From contig NZ_QOUX01000001.1 of NCBI RefSeq assembly GCF_004116265.1, positions 620,001 through 684,000 on the forward strand: DNA of 64,000 nt, read 5' to 3'. Under the pieces are notes generated by a model. That model ran no database searches and was not told where the DNA came from. It saw nothing but the letters and a program-made list of their open reading frames with translations. The stretch comes from Anaerobacillus alkaliphilus. Its GTDB lineage: Bacteria > Bacillota > Bacilli > Bacillales > Anaerobacillaceae. The translations under genes were made by a program, and so were the position numbers. Below are positions 27,300 to 35,459 of this stretch, one piece after another; within the stretch, counting starts at the first letter, position 1; every line of letters begins with the position of its first letter.

Positions 27300-27824
27300 T
27301 TGTTTACTGTTCGAACATATGTAAGCAAGAATGAAGAATGGTATTCAGAAGGAGTTTCTGTAGAAGTAATTCAAAGAGACTTTCTTAGATTTGAAGATCG
27401 AAGAAACAAAGAAGAAATAGGTAAATTAATAAAATCAAAACGCTTATATGGGTTCGTGAAAATTCACTTTGGGGACGAAGAGATTTTGGGTGCTAAGGAA
27501 TACGGTACAATTACTGATATGTGGTCAGTATTTATACAGTTAATTAGAACGTATGTCAGCGATGGAAAAGCTAGTGAGGAATTTCCTGATTACATGTTGG
27601 AAATAAGTTTAAGTGATTATGATAAAGATCATGTAATACTGGAGTTACCTGCTATCAATAAAAGACACATCCTACCTAAAAAGGAATTTATAACCGCATG
27701 GACACAAGGTTCTTTCTCGTTTTACGAGGCACTTGTAACCTACGACCATGAAAATATTTATTTTCCTGATGAAGAAACAAAAATGTTCTGTTTGAGAAAT
27801 GTACGAAGTTTATTAGAGGAATAA
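27300..27824 (+). CDS. Uncharacterised soluble protein
   Basis: 174 residues from TTG 27300, with GTGAGGTG at good spacing. No signal or membrane segment. Motifs of note are WYSEGVSVEVIQRDF, FGDEEILGAKEYGTITDMW, and a C-terminal FSFYEALVTYDHENIYF. Its mixed alpha/beta composition and many acidic residues suggest a cytosolic domain. No family is recognised. It sits 31 bp after the acetyltransferase and may share its transcript. Confidence 0.6.
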   Translation: MFTVRTYVSKNEEWYSEGVSVEVIQRDFLRFEDRRNKEEIGKLIKSKRLYGFVKIHFGDEEILGAKEYGTITDMWSVFIQLIRTYVSDGKASEEFPDYMLEISLSDYDKDHVILELPAINKRHILPKKEFITAWTQGSFSFYEALVTYDHENIYFPDEETKMFCLRNVRSLLEE

Positions 27825-27922
27825 TTTCCATAGGAATTTGAAGAGAAACTAATTGGCTATGAAATACCTCGAGCAATTGTAGCAGATTAGAATTAAAAGT
27901 CAACAAGCGACCTTCCTTAAGT

Positions 27923-27959
27923 AAACTTCCCTTGAAAAACCAATTCAAGGGAAGTTTTT
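27923..27959. terminator. Bidirectional terminator
   Basis: AAACTTCCCTTGAA and TTCAAGGGAAGTTT form a 14-bp stem between convergent genes. Confidence 0.85.
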
Positions 27960-27969
27960 CTACAAGAAG

Positions 27970-28212
27970 TTAACTAATCGGCATGATTGTTACAATTTGT
28001 TGAATTCGAATAAAAAACGGTGTATCACCAGCCATCAGCGTAATGTGATCAGGTTTTACATCCTTTAAGACGCCGCGAACTGAGTCTCTAGTTGTCTCAA
28101 CAACAAGATGCTTACCAATAACTGTTTGTAACGTTTCAATGACGAATGGGTCAATCATTGTTTGATACTGTGTATTCATGTTTCTTTGTTGCGTATCATA
28201 TCCGTAATACAT
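27970..28212 (-). CDS. YuzF-like DUF2642 protein
   Basis: 80 residues from ATG, with GGAGGTACAAAT upstream. IDPFVIETLQTVIGKHLVVET, cut before TRDSVRGVLKDVKPDHITL, and FFIRIQQIVTIMP match the DUF2642 family (B. subtilis YuzF). Many members are linked to spores or the spore coat. The fold resembles a small SH3/Sm-like barrel. Confidence 0.85.
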   Translation of the reverse strand: MYYGYDTQQRNMNTQYQTMIDPFVIETLQTVIGKHLVVETTRDSVRGVLKDVKPDHITLMAGDTPFFIRIQQIVTIMPIS

Positions 28213-28380
28213 ATTTGTACCTCCAAAATTGTAAGTAGTTTCAAGGCAGTATATGTGAGTTTGCCTACTTTGTTTGGGTGTTGACCTAATTTTAAAAAAA
28301 CTTATGTGAAATTTAGCTGTTGTGGTAAAATGTTTAAAACTTTGAAACTATTTTTCAAAACAGAAAGAGGGGAAAATCAG

Positions 28381-29346
28381 TTGCTTATACCAGTGAAACT
28401 CAAAGTAGGAGATGAGATTAGAATTATCGCACCAAGTAGAAGTGCGAGTATCTTATCTAATGAAGGAATACAGTTTGCAAAAAAAAGTCTAGAAGGCTTA
28501 GGTTTGATTGTGACGTTTGGAAAAAGTATATTTAATGCTGATTTACATAACTCTACTTCTATTCAAGAACGGCTTGAAGATTTGCATGAGGCATTTCGTG
28601 ATCAAAACGTAAAAGGAATTTTAACCGTAATAGGCGGCTTTAATAGTAACGAGCTTTTACCATATATTAATTATGATATCATTCAACATAATCCAAAAGT
28701 GTTTTGTGGGTATAGTGATATAACTGCGATTGCGACCGCTATTACAACAAAAACAGGTCTAGTGACGTATTCAGGTCCGCATTTTTCAAGCTTTCAAATG
28801 GAAAAAGCACAAGAGTATCAAACAAACTACTTCAAAAAATGTCTAATGCAAGAAGAAAGCTATATAATCCAACCGTCTCCACAATGGAGTGATGACGCTT
28901 GGTATTTAGATCAGGAAAATAGACACTTTGAAGCTACGAGTTGGAAGGTTTATAACAAGGGCCAAGCTTGCGCTCAATTATATGGTGGAAATCTCTGTAC
29001 GCTAAACTTGCTGCAAGGTACGGAATACATTCCAGAGTTTCATGGGAAGATACTTTTCATAGAAGATGATGAAATGACAATTCCTGAAACATTCGCTCGG
29101 GATTTAACATCGTTATTACAAGTAGCAGGTAATATCAAAGGACTAGTCATTGGCCGTTTTCAACGTGCATCTAAAATAACAGAAGAACAGCTTATTTTCA
29201 CCCTTGATAAACATCCTATTTTAAAAGCGCTTCCAGTTCTATACGATGTTGACTTTGGTCATACACAACCGATAATTACATTCCCAATCGGTGGGGTTGT
29301 TAATTTAAAAAGTGAAGGGAAAGAAATACACCTACTTAAATTTTAA
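28381..29346 (+). CDS. S66 LD-carboxypeptidase / MccF-like peptidase
   Basis: 321 residues from TTG 28381, after AAAGAGGGG (an upstream in-frame start at 28306 would add an unlikely basic leader). The S66 catalytic triad is visible: serine in FCGYSDITAI, glutamate in LFIEDDE, and histidine in DFGHTQPI. LDcA cleaves the terminal D-Ala of peptidoglycan tetrapeptides; MccF homologs hydrolyse microcin C. The sequence does not decide between them. An extended -10 (TGGTAAAAT) lies near 28321. Confidence 0.88.
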   Translation: MLIPVKLKVGDEIRIIAPSRSASILSNEGIQFAKKSLEGLGLIVTFGKSIFNADLHNSTSIQERLEDLHEAFRDQNVKGILTVIGGFNSNELLPYINYDIIQHNPKVFCGYSDITAIATAITTKTGLVTYSGPHFSSFQMEKAQEYQTNYFKKCLMQEESYIIQPSPQWSDDAWYLDQENRHFEATSWKVYNKGQACAQLYGGNLCTLNLLQGTEYIPEFHGKILFIEDDEMTIPETFARDLTSLLQVAGNIKGLVIGRFQRASKITEEQLIFTLDKHPILKALPVLYDVDFGHTQPIITFPIGGVVNLKSEGKEIHLLKF

Positions 29347-29381
29347 GATTGGTAGTCAAATTACAGAAAAAATTATGAAAG

Positions 29382-29413
29382 AGTGCCTGTTCCCTAGGGG
29401 TCAGGTACTTTTT
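29382..29413 (+). terminator. Terminator of the S66 peptidase gene
   Basis: AGTGCCTG pairs with CAGGTACT (one wobble), followed by TTTTTGCG. Confidence 0.7.
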
Positions 29414-29530
29414 GCGTGTGTGTGAAATCCTTTCTACTATATTAGTTCACTTGACTCAATTTCAACTATCCTAGTACATCTACCGCTTCCTTCATCTTTT
29501 GGTTGAATAGACTAAATAGATTAATTTAAA

Positions 29531-29723
29531 GGCTCTTTTCGTAAACATTGTTTGCTTCTTACACTAAAAAAATCGGAATAATACATTAGATGAATTTATC
29601 ACCCAATAAGTTAAGTAAGAAAAAAGCGCAATACTTACTAAATTGGTGGTGAATTCTTAGAATTTTGTGTAAAAATCCAGCTGTTGGGATTTTTACGAAA
29701 GCAACAAACATGCGAAAACAGCC
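29531..29723 (-). mobile_element. MITE-like element, copy B (193 bp)
   Basis: A reverse-orientation copy of the element at 20424-20615. The ends are GGCTCTTTTCG and CGAAAACAGCC. The flanks AATTTAAA and AATTTAAT are an 8-bp duplication with one mismatch. The GTAAAAATCC and GGATTTTTAC hairpin is preserved. It ends 25 bp before the subtilase start codon, just upstream of its ribosome binding site. Confidence 0.8.
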
Positions 29724-29748
29724 AATTTAATATAAGGAGAGGGTGTTC

Positions 29749-30945
29749 ATGGCTACAATGAAGCGGCTACTAGTTTGCTTTAAGCCTGGGACGGATAGGT
29801 CTACTTGTTTGAAGATGCACAAGGAGATGAAGGCCACACTTGTTAATGAGATTAAAGAGATTGATATACATGTAGTTACAGTATCAAGCGACGAGGTACC
29901 AACTTGTCTTACTAGATATGCTTCCACTGAAGGAGTTCGATTTGTGGAGGAGGATCACTTGATACAGGTTGAACCAGTTTCAGATACAAACGAGGTGACT
30001 AGTAAGGTAGGTAACTCTACTATTACAACGAACGATCCATTATCAGATAGGCAATGGGGACTTGAGAACGTTAACGCACAAGGAGCGTGGGATTTGGCAC
30101 GAATTTCTCCTATCTCTGCTAGAATTGCCATTCTAGATACTGGAGTAAACCGAAATCATCCTGACTTGAGAGGGAAGGTCATCCATAATGCAAATTTCTC
30201 CAGTTCTTCAACAGTGGAAGATGTTCATGGACATGGGACTCATGTGGCTGGGATTGCTGCAGCGTTAACGAACAATAGAAATGGAATCGCAGGAATGAGC
30301 TATAATGCGGCTGGGATTATGAATATAAAAGTTTTAGGAGACACAGGAAGTGGCACTAACAGTAATGTTGCCGAGGGTATTATTTATGCTGCGAATCGAG
30401 GAGCACATGTTGTTAACATGAGTTTTGGCTCTGCGCAAAGCAATGAGACGCTGCAAATGGCAATAAACTATGCAAATGATAGAGGTGTACTTCTAGTTGG
30501 TGCAGCAGGCAATAATTCTTCAAACCTACCGCATTATCCCGCAGCATATACATCTGTACTTTCGGTAGCTGCCACAAATCAAAGCAACGAACTAGCACCA
30601 TTCTCCAACTATGGAACTTGGGTAGATGTGGCAGCACCAGGACAAAATATTCTATCTACCTTTCCAGTGGAATTAGAAGATTCGATGTATAGGGTTGCAT
30701 CAGGAACTTCAATGGCTACTCCTTTTGTTAGTGGTCTTGCAGGCTTAATAAAAGCAACAAATTCAGCGTTAACGAATAGAGAAATTAGGTCAATCATTGA
30801 GCGAGCAGCCACTCAATCGATTTCAGGAGGTACAATTCGCTTTGGTAGGATTGATGCGATGAGAGCAATTCTGATTGCACCTACAAGTCGCCGTCAACGA
30901 CAACGAACGAGTAATCGTCCTTCTGTATGGTTGAATACTCAGTAA
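29749..30945 (+). CDS. Subtilase (S8 serine protease) without a signal peptide
   Basis: 398 residues from ATG 29749, after AAGGAGAGGG. An inhibitor-I9-like propeptide covers about 1-80 (RLLVCFKPG, FVEEDHLIQVEP). The catalytic triad is D130 (IAILDTGVN), H162 (VHGHGTHVAG) and S321 (ASGTSMATPF), with the oxyanion N255 (AAGNN). No export signal is visible, yet the propeptide and thermitase-like core are those of secreted subtilisins. The basic C-terminus (SRRQRQRTSNRPS) is unusual. It could be intracellular, or exported by another route. Confidence 0.92.
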   Translation: MATMKRLLVCFKPGTDRSTCLKMHKEMKATLVNEIKEIDIHVVTVSSDEVPTCLTRYASTEGVRFVEEDHLIQVEPVSDTNEVTSKVGNSTITTNDPLSDRQWGLENVNAQGAWDLARISPISARIAILDTGVNRNHPDLRGKVIHNANFSSSSTVEDVHGHGTHVAGIAAALTNNRNGIAGMSYNAAGIMNIKVLGDTGSGTNSNVAEGIIYAANRGAHVVNMSFGSAQSNETLQMAINYANDRGVLLVGAAGNNSSNLPHYPAAYTSVLSVAATNQSNELAPFSNYGTWVDVAAPGQNILSTFPVELEDSMYRVASGTSMATPFVSGLAGLIKATNSALTNREIRSIIERAATQSISGGTIRFGRIDAMRAILIAPTSRRQRQRTSNRPSVWLNTQ

Positions 30946-31082
30946 TGAACATATATAACGATATGTATTTCCTCTATTTTCCATTTGTGTTATAATAAAA
31001 TTAAATTGATTTCGTGGGACATTATGTAGTTAATTAAAATAGCTTTTCCGACCTTGAAAATATATAAAGTAGAGGTGATTGT

Positions 31083-31265
31083 ATGACGGTTTTTTGGGGT
31101 ATAGTCCTTTTGGTAATTATTGGGTTCGTTGTATTTGGCTATCTCGTTGATAAAAGGTCAGATCGGTATCGGCGAATGAGTGATAAAAACGTAAAGAGTG
31201 GGATTGAAGCAGTAAAGGATCAAACTCAAAAGCAAAATCCTTCAAATAGTGATTGGCATGTTTAG
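31083..31265 (+). CDS. Small membrane-anchored protein
   Basis: 60 residues, with AGAGGTGATT upstream. One helix (VFWGIVLLVIIGFVVFGYL) precedes a charged tail (DKRSDRYRRMSDKNVK). A good TGTGTTATAATAA promoter element lies near 30984. Unknown function. Confidence 0.6.
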   Translation: MTVFWGIVLLVIIGFVVFGYLVDKRSDRYRRMSDKNVKSGIEAVKDQTQKQNPSNSDWHV

Positions 31266-31297
31266 TGATTGCTCAGTGTAGCAGTCACTCTTTTTTT
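31264..31297 (+). terminator. Terminator
   Basis: AGTGATTGCT pairs with AGCAGTCACT (one wobble), followed by CTTTTTTT. It overlaps the stop codon of the small gene. Confidence 0.8.
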
Positions 31298-31376
31298 AGT
31301 CATATTAAGGCGAATTTGCCAATATGCTAGTTGAAAGGAAATGTTTTTCCAACGAACTGATATAGGGGGGCAGGGC

Positions 31377-32258
31377 ATGGAAACGTTTATTAATGGAAAG
31401 CTTGGAGAAATTTTTGATGATTTTAAGTTCAACTTAAAAAATCTTACCGATTTGTGCACGTTACAGGATTTAAACTTTAACAAAGGGCATTTACCAGACT
31501 ATTCTAATCCACTAATTCAACAACTCTACCTCTTAAAATACTTCCCTGCTCACTTATTTGAATACTATGATATATACAGCAATGTAATAGAACAAAACCA
31601 TTTAAACAACTCATACCATATCCTATCTATCGGAGCAGGAAGCGGTGTTGATTATTATGGACTCGATTTAGCATTAAAAGATATCGGGAAAAGTGCAAAG
31701 GAATATGTCTATTATACTGGTGTGGATGTCATTGATTGGAGATATCGCCATCCATTAAATAACCCGGACTGCAGGTTTACAAACGAAGATATAAGTAAAA
31801 TACATCCTGATAAACTATCACAAGTAAATCTCATCATTTTCCCTAAATCAATAGGGAATTTTACAGAACGTGCTTTCGATGATCTTGTTAACCAAATGAA
31901 ATTAACTAAGTGGTCAGAGAAAAAAATTTACGTAATATCATCAATAAATGATTATCAAGAGGAACTCGAAAAAAAACGGTATGAAAAACTTTTAAGCATG
32001 TTTGTCAATGATCATGGATACACGGACTTAGATGAAGATACAGACTACTATTATTTTGAGGATAAGGAAAATACGAATATTTTTAGCTATCCGGAACATA
32101 TTAAAAAGTTTTTGGTAACACTGCAAGATCAATGCAAATCCTACGATCCTTATCGGAAAGAATGTATCAGCCTTTGTAATAGTCTCCTAAATAAGGAACC
32201 ATTGTTAGGAGCAGGACATATTAAATATCAAATGAAAAGGTTAGAGAGAAGAAAATAA
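31377..32258 (+). CDS. Putative SAM-dependent methyltransferase-like protein
   Basis: 293 residues from ATG 31377, with GGGGGGCAGG upstream (an earlier ATG at 31341 is less likely). A Rossmann start, HILSIGAGSGVDYYGLDLAL, is followed by YYTGVDVIDW, where the aspartate would bind SAM ribose. NLIIFPKSIGNF is the expected strand 4-5 region. The methyl acceptor cannot be predicted. The first 90 residues are helical and unassigned. Confidence 0.65.
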   Translation: METFINGKLGEIFDDFKFNLKNLTDLCTLQDLNFNKGHLPDYSNPLIQQLYLLKYFPAHLFEYYDIYSNVIEQNHLNNSYHILSIGAGSGVDYYGLDLALKDIGKSAKEYVYYTGVDVIDWRYRHPLNNPDCRFTNEDISKIHPDKLSQVNLIIFPKSIGNFTERAFDDLVNQMKLTKWSEKKIYVISSINDYQEELEKKRYEKLLSMFVNDHGYTDLDEDTDYYYFEDKENTNIFSYPEHIKKFLVTLQDQCKSYDPYRKECISLCNSLLNKEPLLGAGHIKYQMKRLERRK

Positions 32259-32274
32259 TTAGTTTGTGATGAGC

Positions 32275-32300
32275 TAGTCACCTCGTATGGTGGCTATTTT
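32275..32300 (+). terminator. Terminator
   Basis: TAGTCACC pairs with GGTGGCTA (one wobble), followed by TTTTTATT. Confidence 0.7.
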
Positions 32301-32469
32301 TATTGGTAAAAAGAAATAGTTTCCTGGGAAAGCGCAGGAAACTACAAAATACTGCAATATCTTCTGTTATATCCTCTTTATCTAGTAAAAGCCTTATAAC
32401 TTCTACATATACTTTCATTTTTCAATAAAAAGCAGAACTCGTTATGTTGTTTCTACGTCCCTCTTTCAC

Positions 32470-32511
32470 TTTTGAAATTTATTTAAATTTTTTATTAAAA
32501 AAATTTCAAAA
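32470..32511. promoter_or_regulatory. AT-rich inverted repeat upstream of the MarR-efflux operon
   Basis: TTTTGAAATTT and AAATTTCAAAA form an 11-bp perfect inverted repeat separated by 20 bp. It lies about 90 bp before the operon start and could be a regulator site or a weak terminator. Confidence 0.35.
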
Positions 32512-32561
32512 CAATGGTCCTAGACAAGGCCCTTGCGCATACATTTAGTTTAGTCGTTAAG

Positions 32562-32580
32562 TATCTTAGTTGCTAAGGTA
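32562..32580. promoter_or_regulatory. Candidate MarR operator
   Basis: TATCTTAG-TTG-CTAAGGTA is an inverted repeat with one mismatch, immediately upstream of the ribosome binding site of the MarR gene. Its CTTAGTTGCTAAG core is typical of autoregulatory MarR sites. A related half-site, TTTAGTCGTTAAG, lies just upstream. Confidence 0.6.
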
Positions 32581-32599
32581 TTTTAAAGGAGGTGATGTG

Positions 32600-33046
32600 T
32601 TGAATATTTTTGAGGAGTTGCTAATCTCCTTAAAGCGTGCTAGTGAGGTGAGTATCTCGGTTATGCGGCCGAGAGATACAGGGGAAGTAAATCATGGGTT
32701 AATGATTTTATTATTCATGATTTATAGTAAAGGTCAAATAAAAACGAATGAAATCTCCGAGCACTTCGGTGTAACTTCTGGTGCAGCAACAGGAATTGCA
32801 GATAAGTTGGAAAACCTGGGGCTAATTGAAAGGAAGCGAAGCATAGAAGACAGACGGATTGTGATTTCTACGTTAACAGCGAAAGGTCTTGACCTTGTGG
32901 AGGCAAAAAAAAGGGAGCATGTTCAATTATATGAGTATATACTCAACGATTTTTCGAACGAGGAAATCATCAAAACGATCCAGATGCTTAATAAGATTTC
33001 AGCAAAAATCGAGAGCTATCTAACAGAACAACATGAGGAGGACTAA
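32600..33046 (+). CDS. MarR-family repressor of the adjacent efflux pump
   Basis: 148 residues from TTG 32600, after AAAGGAGGTGATG. The winged helix is clear: IKTNEISEHFGVTSGAATG for the recognition helices and LIERKRSIEDRRIVISTLT for the wing (DRR signature). The stop lies one base before the start of the DHA2 transporter gene. Such MarR-DHA2 pairs are usually derepressed by the drug that the pump exports. Confidence 0.92.
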   Translation: MNIFEELLISLKRASEVSISVMRPRDTGEVNHGLMILLFMIYSKGQIKTNEISEHFGVTSGAATGIADKLENLGLIERKRSIEDRRIVISTLTAKGLDLVEAKKREHVQLYEYILNDFSNEEIIKTIQMLNKISAKIESYLTEQHEED

Positions 33047-33047
33047 A

Positions 33048-34658
33048 GTGGAGAAGTTAGATAAACGACAAAAAGTGTTTATCATGATTGCTGTCATGTC
33101 AGTGTTATTGTTCTCTGCCCTTAACATGACCATTGTGGGAACGTCACTACCGAAAATCGTATCAGCGATTGGTGGGCTTGATTATTATGAGTGGGTCTTC
33201 ACGATCTACATGCTTACGTCCAGTATTACCGCCATTTTGGTAGGAAAGCTATCTGATATATATGGCAGGAAAGTGTTTTTATTATCTGGGATCATTATCT
33301 TTAGCTTAGGTTCCTTATTGAGTGGATTTTCATCAGACATCGTTCAGCTTATTACATTCCGAGGAATTCAAGGATTTGGCGGAGGAATGCTGATGAGCGT
33401 TTCATTTGCAACTGTAGGTGACTTATTTTCTCCAAGAGAGCGCGGGCGTTGGCAAGGTGCCTTAGGTGGGGTTTTCGGCTTGGCAAGCTTGCTAGGTCCA
33501 ACCTTAGGCGGAATAATCGTAGATAACTTCCAGTGGTCATGGGTGTTCTGGGTATTCCTTCCGTTTGGGATCGTAGCTTTCCTCTTAATTGCAAAGCTTT
33601 ACCCACAGCAAGCCACTCTTAAGGACGAGAAAATAGATTATCTAGGCTCACTTATTTTAACAATAGTGATTATAACATTGCTATTAGGTTTTTCTTGGGG
33701 AGAATCTTGGGGAGAAACCAAATATGCCTGGTCTTCACCTGAAATAATCGGTTTGTTCTCTGTTTCAGCCTTGTCTTTAGCTTTATTTCTTTATGTAGAG
33801 ACGAAGGTGAAGAGCCCAGTGCTTCCCCTACATTTGTTTAAAAATAGTGTGTTTACAATTTCAAATGCCGTTGCCTTTCTTTTAGGAATGGGAATGTTTA
33901 GCGTCATTATGTATATTCCGTTCCATGTACAAGGGGTAGCAGGTCACTCTGCAACTGTATCAGGTTTAGTTGAAATGGCAATGACCATCTCCTTGGTTAT
34001 TTCAAGTGCTATCGCTGGATTCCTGATTACTAAAACAGGAAAGCATAAAAAAATTGCACTAATTGGCTTAATAGTAATGGCATTTGGTCTTTACTTAATT
34101 ACGTATCTAACGATAGAATCTACGTTGCTCCACGTGATTTTTATGCTAGGTGTCACAGGTCTTGGAATTGGTATTACGTTCCCAGTCTTTAACTTAACTG
34201 TTCAAAATGCAGTGAAACATAAATACTTAGGTGTTGCCACTGCAACGGCACAATTATTCCGTGAACTTGGCGGGACCATTGGAGTAGCATTTATGGGAGC
34301 AATATTGAGTAAGCGCATGAGCGATAAACTAAGTGAAATGGATTTACCAAATGGCAGCCCAGTTCCGACAGCAGGGGAGTCAGGGTTGGATTTTACTAGT
34401 ATACAGGATCCTCAAATTTTAATGAACGCTGATGCATTAAGTGAAATTCGTAAGGAAATGCCTGAAGGAATGGTTGGCATGTTCGATTCTATTATTAAAG
34501 CGTTGCGAGAAGCATTGAGCTATTCTTTATCCGGTGTATTCATGTTTGCTATGATTGCTGTAGTTTTAACCGTCTTGTTAACTATTTTTCTTAAAGAACT
34601 CCCACTTCGTACTTCAAATCAGGAAGAAGATGAACACGAAGGAAAAGCAACAGAATAA
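33048..34658 (+). CDS. DHA2-family (EmrB/QacA) drug:proton antiporter
   Basis: 536 residues from GTG 33048, with AGGAGG at correct spacing. Fourteen transmembrane segments are expected. Conserved DHA2 features are ALNMTIVGTSLPKIV in TM1, motif A in VGKLSDIYGRKVFLL, and motif C in GPTLGGIIVDNFQWSWVFW. The C-terminus is acidic. It is co-transcribed with its MarR repressor and predicted to export lipophilic drugs. Confidence 0.92.
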   Translation: MEKLDKRQKVFIMIAVMSVLLFSALNMTIVGTSLPKIVSAIGGLDYYEWVFTIYMLTSSITAILVGKLSDIYGRKVFLLSGIIIFSLGSLLSGFSSDIVQLITFRGIQGFGGGMLMSVSFATVGDLFSPRERGRWQGALGGVFGLASLLGPTLGGIIVDNFQWSWVFWVFLPFGIVAFLLIAKLYPQQATLKDEKIDYLGSLILTIVIITLLLGFSWGESWGETKYAWSSPEIIGLFSVSALSLALFLYVETKVKSPVLPLHLFKNSVFTISNAVAFLLGMGMFSVIMYIPFHVQGVAGHSATVSGLVEMAMTISLVISSAIAGFLITKTGKHKKIALIGLIVMAFGLYLITYLTIESTLLHVIFMLGVTGLGIGITFPVFNLTVQNAVKHKYLGVATATAQLFRELGGTIGVAFMGAILSKRMSDKLSEMDLPNGSPVPTAGESGLDFTSIQDPQILMNADALSEIRKEMPEGMVGMFDSIIKALREALSYSLSGVFMFAMIAVVLTVLLTIFLKELPLRTSNQEEDEHEGKATE

Positions 34659-34733
34659 GAATGGCTTGGAAAATGTGAGGCTGTCCGATTTATAAATAAC
34701 ACAGACAATCTTGATAAAACCAATAAAAATCAA

Positions 34734-34786
34734 CACCTCTATTCATTTGGTTGGAAATAGTTGTTTCCATGATGTGAATAGAGGTG
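34734..34786. other. Two-tier hairpin downstream of the efflux operon
   Basis: CACCTCTATTCA and TGAATAGAGGTG form a 12-bp stem. Inside it, GGAAA and TTTCC form a second one. No T tract follows, so it is not a classical terminator. It could be a structured RNA end or a small repeat. Confidence 0.5.
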
Positions 34787-34901
34787 ATAAAACCCTACTA
34801 TAAAGGTTCCTTTCGTACTTTCTTGTGCTTTTAATTGTGATGGATGATAGGAAAATGCTTAACAAAGCTTAGCATTAAGTAGATAAATTAGGCTCGATAA
34901 A

Positions 34902-35346
34902 TTACCTTAATCCTAGTGCGGCTTTGGCGACTTTAAAGTCATTTATATACTTCTGTTCTAAGTGGTCGTCTCTCAATTCTATCAATACCTTATATGTATT
35001 GGTAAGGCTGATGGTATCAATGTAGACACTCTCGATTTCTCTAATTCTTTTGGTTTCAGCAGCGGTTAATTTTCTGTCGCCTTCTTGAAAAGCTTTAAGC
35101 TTTATTTGATGTATTACACCATTCCATTTCTTTTCATAAATTTTGATTGTCACCTTTTCGTTATGGGTTAGGTCTCTGTCATGCTCTCTGGCTTTTTCAA
35201 TGGTTTTGAAGATTTCATAAGTGTCTTGATACAGTAGGTTGTCGATTTCCAAGAGGATTTGTATTGTTTAGATAGAAAATTGCATAGATAATCACAAGTA
35301 TACTTGCAACAATAAAGATAAGTTTTTTATGTAAAGATATCACCAT
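34902..35346 (-). pseudogene. Membrane-anchored coiled-coil protein, frameshifted after the anchor
   Basis: ATG at 35346, with GGGGGGGATAC upstream, opens a frame reading ISLHKKLIFIVASILVIIYA, then IFYLNNTNP. Near 35245 a one-base shift is needed to enter the long downstream frame, EIDNLLYQDTYEIFKTIEKA then REHDRDLTHNE. The latter alone (116 residues from a TTG) has no ribosome binding site. The intact protein would be about 147 residues: one anchor plus a charged helical domain. Unknown function. Confidence 0.55.
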
Positions 35347-35459
35347 GTTTGTATCCCCCCCTTTTAAAGACTATTTATGTACAAGTTATTGAGTTTATGT
35401 ATATAATTTCCAAATAAGAAATGGTGTCTTTATGTGGGCAAGAAGGAGTGTTTTCTATT

